From a virus, in IMG/VR virus record IMGVR_UViG_3300042197_000359, positions 1-26,560 of that record: a stretch of 26,560 bases of DNA; one strand, 5' to 3'. Below, piece by piece: positions 19,266 through 25,143 of this stretch. The position numbers and the translations under genes are program-made. The stretch's first letter is position 1; every line of letters begins with the position of its first letter. The notes beneath the pieces were generated by a model. The model did not search any database. It saw nothing but the letters and a program-made list of their open reading frames with translations, and was not told the DNA's origin.

Positions 19266-19669
19266 TTACCAGACTTGTTTCTTTGTGCTGCTAATGCTGA
19301 AAAATCTTTAATCTTGGTTTCTCCCATATATCCCCAAGCATATCCATCATTAATCATCTTATCATTAAGAGATTCTGTATCTCCATTAATATATACCCAG
19401 CCTAGAATTCGACCATACTTTTCAGATGAATCCATTTTTTCAGTTTTAATTACAACAGATTTAGCATCTTTAAGATGTTTTTTTAAATATTCTTTTGATT
19501 CAATACCCAAACTTTTTTCAAACTTGTCTTTGGTGCGGGATTCTGGAGTATCTATTCCAGCCATACGAACACGTTGTTCAAAAAGAATATTAAAACCAAG
19601 ATCAATTACTACATCAATGGTATCTCCATCAACAACATTTTTAACATCTCTCACATAATACTGATACAT
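19262..19669 (-). CDS. staphylococcal-type thermonuclease
   Basis: 135 residues with the SNase fold: VVDGDTIDVVIDLG, RMAGIDTPES, YGRILGWVYINGD and LNDKMINDGYAWG. The catalytic residues R35, E43 and R87 and the calcium ligands D40 and T41 fall at the same numbers as in staphylococcal nuclease. No signal peptide, so it is probably cytoplasmic and may degrade host DNA or RNA or process phage DNA. Coupled to thioredoxin downstream (four-base overlap) and to the DUF7455 gene upstream. Confidence 0.9.
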   Translation of the reverse strand: MYQYYVRDVKNVVDGDTIDVVIDLGFNILFEQRVRMAGIDTPESRTKDKFEKSLGIESKEYLKKHLKDAKSVVIKTEKMDSSEKYGRILGWVYINGDTESLNDKMINDGYAWGYMGETKIKDFSALAAQRNKSGK

Positions 19670-19941
19670 TAATTAGGACTCCCCACTAATTTATTTTCTA
19701 TCAACCGTTCACGCTCATCAACAACTTCTAACATAAAAGCCATCATTTTAATATAGGCATCTGGATCATTCATAATTTTGTCATAATGATGACCGCAAAA
19801 CATTAGATCCCCAGTTGATCCCTTTACTTTTACATATGCTTGTGCGCTACATCTATCGCATCGATCATTGGCATTTAAAACCCAATCGCTTTTTATTGAA
19901 TTTTGTATGTTTGGTTCTTCTTTAATTATTGGACGTGCCAT
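19669..19941 (-). CDS. DUF7455-like zinc protein, leaderless
   Basis: 90 residues. DRCDRCSAQAYVKVKGSTGDLMFCGHHYDKI is the signature: CxxC plus CxHH zinc ligands. The family is seen in actinobacteria and their phages (family knowledge). The start is the ATG at 19941, six bases after TATAAT (19953-19948); the longer start at 19956 would put the -10 inside the coding region. Function unknown, perhaps a transcription-associated zinc protein. Confidence 0.8.
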   Translation of the reverse strand: MARPIIKEEPNIQNSIKSDWVLNANDRCDRCSAQAYVKVKGSTGDLMFCGHHYDKIMNDPDAYIKMMAFMLEVVDERERLIENKLVGSPN

Positions 19942-19963
19942 AATAGTATTATACATCTACTTT

Positions 19964-20131
19964 CTACTTGTCGGTTGAATAAAAACCAGAACCTTTGAAG
20001 TGAATGCTGAATGAATTCCAAACTCTCTCCATAGATTTTGAACAACAAACAGGTTCACGATCTTCACCAAACCCACGCTCAAATTCTATTTGAGAATAAC
20101 ATGTGTTGCATTTATAGTCATATTTTGGCAT
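19964..20131 (-). CDS. FmdB-family zinc ribbon protein, leaderless
   Basis: 55 residues: PKYDYKCNTCYSQIEFER, then CCSKSMERVW and IHFKGSGFYSTDK. This is the FmdB/CxxC zinc-ribbon signature, including the FKGSGFYsTD end. Its role is unknown, possibly a transcriptional regulator or a zinc chaperone. A perfect TTGACA-N17-TATACT promoter ends six bases before the ATG, overlapping the Hsp20 terminator hairpin. Confidence 0.85.
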   Translation of the reverse strand: MPKYDYKCNTCYSQIEFERGFGEDREPVCCSKSMERVWNSFSIHFKGSGFYSTDK

Positions 20132-20137
20132 ATATAA

Positions 20138-20179
20138 AGTATACCCTATGCTACTATTATTGTCAAAGCAGCATAGGGT
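20138..20179 (-). promoter_or_regulatory. combined terminator hairpin and promoter
   Basis: Inverted repeat ACCCTATGCT (20143-20152)/AGCATAGGGT (20170-20179), ten perfect pairs, follows the Hsp20 stop. On the same strand TTGACA (20166-20161) is in the loop and TATACT (20143-20138) starts at the hairpin's end; the FmdB ATG is six bases further. The element should end hsp20 mRNA and start fmdB mRNA. Confidence 0.6.
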
Positions 20180-20186
20180 AAACTCC

Positions 20187-20612
20187 TTACTTTATCTTGA
20201 TTGACTTAGGTTTCTTCTCTTCTGGAACAATACGCTCAATATCAATTATAAGCATACCATCTTCCATTTTGGCACCAAGTATTTCCATATATTCACCAAG
20301 AGCAAATGTTCTTGTGAATTTGCGAGTAGCAATACCCTTATGAAGAATTTCAGTTTTATCTTCATCTTCAGTAGAATTGTCACCCTTTATAATAAGAGTA
20401 GAATTATCTACAGATATCTGAATATCTTCTTTAGAAAATCCTGCAACTGCTAGAGACAACTTATATGTGTCATCATCTAGTTTTACAAGATCATAAGGTG
20501 GATATGAAACTTGGCGAGATGCCAACTGTACATTACTTAAACGCTCCATCTCACGATTGAAGCCAATAAAAAAAGGATCTTTAAATAGATCCCATGCAAA
20601 TGAACTTACCAT
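20187..20612 (-). CDS. Hsp20/IbpA-type small heat-shock chaperone
   Basis: 141 residues. The alpha-crystallin domain spans about 38-130: YPPYDLVKLDDDTYKLSLAVAGFSKEDIQISV, TLIIKGDN, FTRTFALGEYM and AKMEDGMLIIDIER (AxxxxGxL motif). The tail EEKKPKSIKIK has the IXI element used for oligomer contacts. It holds unfolded proteins and is common in aquatic phages (general knowledge). AAGGAG precedes the ATG. The shared hairpin marks its 3' end. Confidence 0.93.
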   Translation of the reverse strand: MVSSFAWDLFKDPFFIGFNREMERLSNVQLASRQVSYPPYDLVKLDDDTYKLSLAVAGFSKEDIQISVDNSTLIIKGDNSTEDEDKTEILHKGIATRKFTRTFALGEYMEILGAKMEDGMLIIDIERIVPEEKKPKSIKIK

Positions 20613-20673
20613 AATTTATTCTCCTTTTCAGCGAGTTTCATTTTATGTTCCCCCAATTGGCAGGAACAATACT

Positions 20674-20679
20674 ATTATA
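20674..20679 (-). promoter_or_regulatory. extended -10 box possibly serving hsp20
   Basis: TGgTATAAT on the minus strand (TATAAT 20679-20674), just after the tRNA-Thr. The hsp20 ATG is 60 bases further. The -35 is weak, and read-through from the tRNA operon is also possible. Confidence 0.35.
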
Positions 20680-20683
20680 CCAG

Positions 20684-20755
20684 AGCCTCCTGTAGGATTT
20701 GAACCTACGACAACCCGCTTACAAGGCGGGTACTCTACCCCTGAGTTAAGGAGGC
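20684..20755 (-). tRNA. tRNA-Thr (UGU)
   Basis: Minus strand: acceptor GCCTCCT/AGGAGGC, discriminator U, anticodon stem CCCGC/GCGGG with loop CTTGTAA, T-arm GTAGG-TTCAAAT-CCTAC. No CCA is encoded. Confidence 0.93.
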
Positions 20756-20759
20756 TGAG

Positions 20760-20830
20760 AGCGGATAGCGAGAATCGAACTCGCACATTAACCTTGGCAA
20801 GGTTACGCACTACCACTATGCAATATCCGC
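20760..20830 (-). tRNA. tRNA-Gly (GCC)
   Basis: Minus strand: acceptor GCGGATA/TATCCGC, anticodon stem TAACC/GGTTA with loop TTGCCAA, T-arm GCGAG-TTCGATT-CTCGC. Four bases from the neighbouring tRNA. No encoded CCA. Confidence 0.93.
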
Positions 20831-20834
20831 TAAG

Positions 20835-20906
20835 TATCTCCAACGGGAATCGAACCCGTGTTTACGCCGTGAAAGGGCATTGTCCTAACCGCTAGACGAT
20901 GGAGAC
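20835..20906 (-). tRNA. tRNA-Glu (UUC)
   Basis: Minus strand: acceptor GTCTCCA/TGGAGAT with a G1-U72 wobble, D-arm GTCT/GGAC, anticodon loop CTTTCAC, T-arm ACGGG-TTCGATT-CCCGT. No encoded CCA. Confidence 0.92.
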
Positions 20907-20910
20907 AGAG

Positions 20911-20984
20911 CGATCCGTATCGGACTTGAACCGACGACCTCTACCGTGACAGGGTAGCGTTCTAACCAACTGAACTAACGGACC
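20911..20984 (-). tRNA. tRNA-Asp (GUC)
   Basis: Minus strand: acceptor GGTCCGT/ACGGATC, anticodon stem CTACC/GGTAG with loop CTGTCAC, T-arm GTCGG-TTCAAGT-CCGAT. Discriminator G. No encoded CCA. Confidence 0.93.
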
Positions 20985-20985
20985 T

Positions 20986-21061
20986 TGGCTGGTCTGGTAG
21001 GACTCGAACCTACGACCCAGGCATTAACAGTGCCTTGTTCTGCCAACTGAACTACAGACCA
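20986..21061 (-). tRNA. tRNA-Asn (GUU) with encoded CCA
   Basis: Minus strand: acceptor TGGTCTG/CAGACCA, anticodon stem AGGCA/TGCCT with loop CTGTTAA, T-arm GTAGG-TTCGAGT-CCTAC, discriminator G then CCA (20988-20986). It is the first tRNA of the five and the only one with a genomic CCA. Confidence 0.93.
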
Positions 21062-21068
21062 AATCCTA

Positions 21069-21968
21069 TTAGCCTAATGTATCAACAAATAAATTTGTAG
21101 AAACCAAGCCCTTATTAATTGGCTTTAGAATAGTTTTAAGATAATCATTTGTTGCAGCATATGATCCCTTATAATTCTTTTGCCAAAACGCAGCCAAAGA
21201 TGCAGTTGCTGAAGAAGAATCTCCAAACCTTGCACTTCTTACAGAAGTTTGAAACGCACCTATTGCATAAAATTCAACATCGTTGCTTCTAGTAACCAAT
21301 GGAGATACAACATATCCATCGTCAGTACTAAAGGCGTTAGTTCCGCTTACGGCAAATGATGATGAAACGCATGCTGGAAAACCAACATTTTTTGCTCTAG
21401 CGTTATTTCCTGCTGGATAAAATACTGCAACCCCAGCGCTAACAAGTGCATCTGTATTAGAAACAACAGCACGATTACTTGCTTTTGTAACTGGACAAGC
21501 ACCCTTTACATCAGAAGATACTGATGAAGATACAGCCACAATGTTAAAACGATCTTTATTGTTGGCTACCCAGTTTAGAGCAGATGCCAAAGCGACCTCT
21601 GACATTGTTCTATTAATAGCATTTTTGCTAACTGTTCCAATTCTAATAAAAACAATTTTTGCATTTGGATTAGTATTAAGAGCAATTAATGCCATGGCTG
21701 TTCCATGATTAGACCAAGTATTTCCAGCATAAATCATAGACTTTGGAAGTGTTGCAGCGCCAGCACCCTCCTGTACGCTTTTGCCATTTGGACATGTACC
21801 GCTTACTGGAGTACATACTTCATGAATTAACTTGCCAGAAAACTCTGGGAGTGTAGAATCAATTGCATTATCAATAATTACAATAGACTGTGTGTTTGCT
21901 TGTGCTTGAACTGGTTGCAATAATGTAAAACCAATAACTATTGCAATCCCCACTGCGATTTTTTTCAT
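21069..21968 (-). CDS. secreted subtilisin-like (S8) serine protease
   Basis: 299 residues from ATG 21968 with AAGGAG upstream; the longer frame overlaps the next gene. The signal peptide is MKKIAVGIAIVIGFTLLQPV with cleavage after AQA or nearby. The triad is read as D33 (IVIIDNAID), H88 (NHGTAM) and a Ser at 251-253 (FGDSSSATAS), with oxyanion N188 (YPAGNNA). The GTSMA motif is relaxed to GDSSSA. It would act outside the cell membrane. Such a protease is unusual in a phage; it may degrade host surface proteins or released defence factors. tRNAs follow at once. Confidence 0.85.
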   Translation of the reverse strand: MKKIAVGIAIVIGFTLLQPVQAQANTQSIVIIDNAIDSTLPEFSGKLIHEVCTPVSGTCPNGKSVQEGAGAATLPKSMIYAGNTWSNHGTAMALIALNTNPNAKIVFIRIGTVSKNAINRTMSEVALASALNWVANNKDRFNIVAVSSSVSSDVKGACPVTKASNRAVVSNTDALVSAGVAVFYPAGNNARAKNVGFPACVSSSFAVSGTNAFSTDDGYVVSPLVTRSNDVEFYAIGAFQTSVRSARFGDSSSATASLAAFWQKNYKGSYAATNDYLKTILKPINKGLVSTNLFVDTLG

Positions 21969-21976
21969 TGTTCTCC

Positions 21977-22180
21977 TTATATCATTATTCTGATTACGTG
22001 TTGACATGGGTCGCCTCCTGCTTCCCATTCTTCTAACTCTTCTTCACTCATGTATTGATAGCCACCATCATGGGTATTGCAAAAAGGTTCTGTTACCCAG
22101 CCTCTTTCAATGCCGTTTTGTAGCCAGATGCCAAACTCCTGATCTTCTGGAGTTAAATCTTCTTCATGAGTATGATTCAT
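21977..22180 (-). CDS. small acidic conserved phage protein, leaderless
   Basis: 67 residues, very acidic (EEDLTPEDQE, EEELEEWEAGG). The pattern GWVTEPFCNTHDGGYQYMSEEE..EWEAGGDPCQHVIR is a recalled actinophage family of unknown function. The Cys/His residues (FCNTHD, DPC) might bind metal. A consensus promoter, TTGACA-N17-TATACT, ends six bases before the ATG. Confidence 0.75.
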   Translation of the reverse strand: MNHTHEEDLTPEDQEFGIWLQNGIERGWVTEPFCNTHDGGYQYMSEEELEEWEAGGDPCQHVIRIMI

Positions 22181-22186
22181 ATATTT

Positions 22187-22215
22187 AGTATATACCTAAA
22201 TGCTTAGAATGTCAA
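22187..22215 (-). promoter_or_regulatory. consensus promoter for the 22180 gene
   Basis: On the minus strand TTGACA (22215-22210), 17 bases, TATACT (22192-22187). The -35 is inside the last codons of the proteasome-like gene. Confidence 0.65.
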
Positions 22216-22729
22216 TAGGACCTTTGCAAGATGGTGAGTGATTAATGGCAGCCTGGACTGCTGCTGCTGCTCTTTTTCGTGTATCTTTTGTTTTTTGTGT
22301 AGCATAGAGTGATCCTAATGCAATATCTCCACCAGATCCCATTGTTACATAGTCTTGTTCGTATTGCGTTAAAGACATATCCCCAGAACTGTGTTCATAT
22401 ATTTTTCCACGAACACAAATTATCATACCAAAATCAGCAGTTGATGTTGTATCTACCCACCACTCTTCATAAAATTTTCTAAGAGATTTAAGAAATCTGC
22501 TATACATAAATTTATCAACGCTTCCACGACCTTCAAATTGTGGCGGTACAAATAAATGTCTTATTCTATCTCCATCCATAGATCCAGCATATCCAAATAA
22601 ATATCCTTCTTTTTTCCAAATCTTTGGACTTGATCCAACAGCAATAGAATTATCATCTGAAATACCACGATCCCCAGCCATCCAAATTTTATTGTCTGCT
22701 GTATCCCTAACAGCAACTATGCAAGTCAT
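22196..22729 (-). CDS. proteasome-like Ntn-hydrolase
   Basis: 177 residues. After Met removal the N-terminus is Thr (TCIVAVRD), the nucleophile expected for HslV/20S-beta-type peptidases; AGDRGIS and DYVTMGSGGDIALGSLYA further on are the usual Asp/Lys-neighbour and GSG strand elements. AAAAVQAAINHSPSCKGP is the typical late helix. It could form a ring and work with a host ATPase, or be a phage peptidase working alone. The start overlaps the upstream stop (ATGA). Activity is unproven. Confidence 0.75.
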   Translation of the reverse strand: MTCIVAVRDTADNKIWMAGDRGISDDNSIAVGSSPKIWKKEGYLFGYAGSMDGDRIRHLFVPPQFEGRGSVDKFMYSRFLKSLRKFYEEWWVDTTSTADFGMIICVRGKIYEHSSGDMSLTQYEQDYVTMGSGGDIALGSLYATQKTKDTRKRAAAAVQAAINHSPSCKGPIDILSI

Positions 22730-23478
22730 TTTTCTTTTCCTGGAACTTGATGATCTTTAAATTTATTTTTTCTTATATCCATCCCTTTAAAATAAAGCAG
22801 TTCTACTTTAGGTGGCATTTGACTGTTTTGCTCTTCTCTTCTTATTGATTGCTCTATTGCAATTTCTAATTCTTCTTCTATTAGTTTATGATCAATAATA
22901 TCATAAGCATTGACTAAATTAAATGAATCACAAAAATATCTAGGAATTGGAAGTATTCCCATAATTGGTTCATCTTTTAAAATTTTTATTAAAGTATTAG
23001 GATGATTTATTTTAAAATTTAAGGTAAAAGTAAATTTTAAATTGTCAGTTTCTACAACTCCAGTCATTGGACTAAAACCAGAAACTGGAAAATTGGGTGG
23101 CGATATTGTCATTAAATTTACTCCTGGTGGTGTTTTTAGTATAAAAGGAAAATGTACTGTAAAAATTCCATGCCCAAAGTATGAGTCAATAGAAATGCCA
23201 GTGTTTTTTATAATATCAGTAATATTTTCGCCATACGGACTAATAGCAAGATCTTTTTTTTCTGATCCGCCATTCCAAAATAAATTTACATTATACGGCA
23301 TACTAAATGAAAATCCTTGCATGTTACCAATTGATAATGGTAGACAGCGGTAAAAATGTGGACTAAACCAATCTCTTTTATGGGTTTTACTTAATGGCTT
23401 TAAAAAACTTTCAATATTTATATTTTTAAATTCTGACGTATCTATAAATGCTATTGTTTTATCTGGAACTATCATCAT
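22726..23478 (-). CDS. DUF6065-like protein
   Basis: 250 residues. HFYRCLPLSIGNMQGFSFSMPYNVNLFWNGG, SYFGHGIFTVHFPFILKTPPGVNLMT, SPMTGVVETDNLKFTF and GILPIPRYF follow the order of the DUF6065 family (recollection), seen in bacteria and phages, function unknown. Beta-rich and soluble. The last 60 residues are helical and charged. AGGGG-type SD and a promoter at 23507. The two N-terminal Met codons make the start uncertain by one residue. Confidence 0.75.
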   Translation of the reverse strand: MMIVPDKTIAFIDTSEFKNINIESFLKPLSKTHKRDWFSPHFYRCLPLSIGNMQGFSFSMPYNVNLFWNGGSEKKDLAISPYGENITDIIKNTGISIDSYFGHGIFTVHFPFILKTPPGVNLMTISPPNFPVSGFSPMTGVVETDNLKFTFTLNFKINHPNTLIKILKDEPIMGILPIPRYFCDSFNLVNAYDIIDHKLIEEELEIAIEQSIRREEQNSQMPPKVELLYFKGMDIRKNKFKDHQVPGKEK

Positions 23479-23506
23479 GCCTACCCCTAGATTTTCTCGT
23501 ATATAT

Positions 23507-23535
23507 AGTATACCAAAAAGATTTTAATACGTCAA
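23507..23535 (-). promoter_or_regulatory. promoter for the DUF6065-like gene
   Basis: On the minus strand TTGACG (23535-23530), 17 bases, TATACT (23512-23507). A leader of about 22 bases carries the SD, unlike the leaderless genes nearby. Confidence 0.55.
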
Positions 23536-23542
23536 ACAGGTT

Positions 23543-24124
23543 CTATTTAATATTTTGACCGCAGGTTGGGCAGGTTTTTGCTTCAGATACCGCCTCAGAT
23601 GGGGCAGATTCGGCTTTAGGAGCCCCTTTAAACTTAGGACGACCAAAACCTACTATGGAAACCTGTACATTTTGTTTATTCTTTTTATATGCACGAAGTT
23701 TCTTTACAACTTCCCCACCATTGCGCTGAGATTTTTTTGGGTCTCCTGATGTATTTCCTTCAATACACCATACAGTTCCATCTCCATTATCTTTAATAAC
23801 AATACCAACATGTGAAATACGATCTACGCCATCTCCTGGAAAATCAAAATACGCAATGTCGCCTGGATCTGGATCAGCAATTTGTGCATCTAGCCATTTG
23901 CCAGACTTCTTAAATGCTGCTGCACCTGAAGGAGTATAAACAGTGTTAGGAACTTTTACACCAGCCTTGTCCGCACACCACATAACAAAACTTCCACACC
24001 ATGGCTGAAAGTTTGCTTTGGTAAAAGCACCATACTTTGTTTCATTGTCTTTTGGTCCTTCTATATAACCAATTTCTTCTTTGGCTATTTCAATTAATTT
24101 TGCTGCTGTTCCCATTTCTGCCAT
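23543..24124 (-). CDS. CHAP-domain endolysin
   Basis: 193 residues. The CHAP domain (about 10-155) has the catalytic C43 (FQPWCGSFVMWC), H105 (RISHVGIVI) and the EGNT motif near 122-125. It cleaves peptidoglycan peptides to lyse the host. The C-terminal 40 residues are a Pro/Ala/Ser linker and a CPTCGQ end, perhaps a zinc or cell-wall-binding tip. No signal peptide, so a holin must release it; the two-TM gene directly upstream is the candidate. TAATG overlap with that gene. Confidence 0.9.
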   Translation of the reverse strand: MAEMGTAAKLIEIAKEEIGYIEGPKDNETKYGAFTKANFQPWCGSFVMWCADKAGVKVPNTVYTPSGAAAFKKSGKWLDAQIADPDPGDIAYFDFPGDGVDRISHVGIVIKDNGDGTVWCIEGNTSGDPKKSQRNGGEVVKKLRAYKKNKQNVQVSIVGFGRPKFKGAPKAESAPSEAVSEAKTCPTCGQNIK

Positions 24125-24525
24125 TAGTCTTTATCCCAATCTTCATCAATATCTTGTTCTTCTGGCATTTGTGAATTATCTTTACCAGCAGGTACTTCTT
24201 CTGCTACCGCCTCAGTTGCTGATGTTTCTTCTTCAATTGGAGCGACAGTATTTCCGTTATCTGCTAGTGCATCTTTCATTTCTTGTGCACCACTTTTACC
24301 AATTAACAAACCTGCGAGGGTGCCAGTAATAAATGTTGCAACACTACCAAGAACATTAAAAAACATTTTGTCATTTTCAGACTGTGCATTTACTGGCTGT
24401 GTTACAAATATAAGAGCATACAGGATGCCCAATGTTGTTGCTAATAAAATTGTTCCTAGCATTATTCCTAATGCAAATTTTAATCTTGCATCTAGTTCTG
24501 CTGATGTATATCTTGTTTTACTCAT
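24124..24525 (-). CDS. two-TM membrane protein, holin candidate
   Basis: 133 residues: charged N-terminus, TM1 (FALGIMLGTILLATTLGILYALIFV), a short loop QPVNAQSENDK, TM2 (FNVLGSVATFITGTLAGLLIG), and an acidic tail. This architecture and its position directly upstream of, and coupled to, the endolysin support a holin role. A similar DARLKFALG..LGTILLATTLG protein is widespread in actinophages (recollection). Confidence 0.75.
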   Translation of the reverse strand: MSKTRYTSAELDARLKFALGIMLGTILLATTLGILYALIFVTQPVNAQSENDKMFFNVLGSVATFITGTLAGLLIGKSGAQEMKDALADNGNTVAPIEEETSATEAVAEEVPAGKDNSQMPEEQDIDEDWDKD

Positions 24526-24742
24526 TTGACTCTTCCTCTATTACGCTCTCTTCAGATGTTCCATTAACAACATCTGTACCTACTAGATCTTCTGGACATG
24601 CCCCATTTGTTGTGCAAATTGGTGGCTTGCATTCTGCCTTTTCCCAATTTGCTGGATCTTGACAAGGATAACGATAATGACCATCATAGCCACATCCTGT
24701 TAAAAGGACGGAAAATAAAAGAAGACCAATTATCCTTAGCAT
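24518..24742 (-). CDS. small lipoprotein, leaderless
   Basis: 74 residues. Signal MLRIIGLLLFSVLLTGC with lipobox LLTG|C17; mature start CGYDGHYRYPCQDPANW, six further Cys-rich positions, acidic tail. It would be lipid-anchored outside the cytoplasmic membrane and may act in superinfection exclusion or as an accessory lysis (spanin-like) factor. TATAAT (24755-24750) is seven bases before the ATG at 24742, and there is no SD. Overlaps the holin candidate by eight bases. Confidence 0.8.
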   Translation of the reverse strand: MLRIIGLLLFSVLLTGCGYDGHYRYPCQDPANWEKAECKPPICTTNGACPEDLVGTDVVNGTSEESVIEEESNE

Positions 24743-24761
24743 ACCCACCATTATACCAAGT

Positions 24762-25142
24762 TTATTCTTCTTTTTCTTCTCTTAATGGAATAGTCACAAG
24801 CCATAAAATAGTAGCGGCTATTGTGGCGATTCCTACTATTTGCTGGGCGGTACCAGTAAGGGTAAGCCATGCAATAAAAAAGCCTAGCAATGTCCATACC
24901 TGGGCAATGCTTTCTTTTACAGCCTTACCAAACCATACAACAAAGCCCTTAACGAGCCTGTAGGACAGTCCTGGAGCCTTTTTAAGTAGGCTTATAGCCT
25001 TTGTTAAGGCTGGTTTTGCCTTATTAAGTAAAGGCTTAGCCTTCTCAAGTAAAGGTTTAAGGTTTGGTATTTTTACCTGTGGAACCTTTATTTTGCCAAT
25101 AATGGCTTTTGCCTGATTGATTAACTTATCTATCATTATCAT
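24762..25142 (-). CDS. membrane protein with Lys/Pro-rich amphipathic repeats
   Basis: 126 residues. The N-terminal 55 residues are repeated basic helices (LKPLLEKAKP, LLNKAKPALTKAISLLKKAP), then two hydrophobic segments (VWTLLGFFIAWLTLTGTAQQ, VGIATIAATILWLVTIP). It may insert in membranes like an antimicrobial-type peptide, or be a lysis-linked or tail-associated protein. AAGGAGG is a strong SD seven to eight bases before the ATG. Function not recognised. Confidence 0.7.
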   Translation of the reverse strand: MIMIDKLINQAKAIIGKIKVPQVKIPNLKPLLEKAKPLLNKAKPALTKAISLLKKAPGLSYRLVKGFVVWFGKAVKESIAQVWTLLGFFIAWLTLTGTAQQIVGIATIAATILWLVTIPLREEKEE

Positions 25143-25143
25143 A

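Noticed and set aside
21969-22028. Longer start for the subtilisin-like protease
   Set aside because: It would put 20 basic residues before the signal peptide and overlap the 21977 gene; AAGGAG supports 21968.
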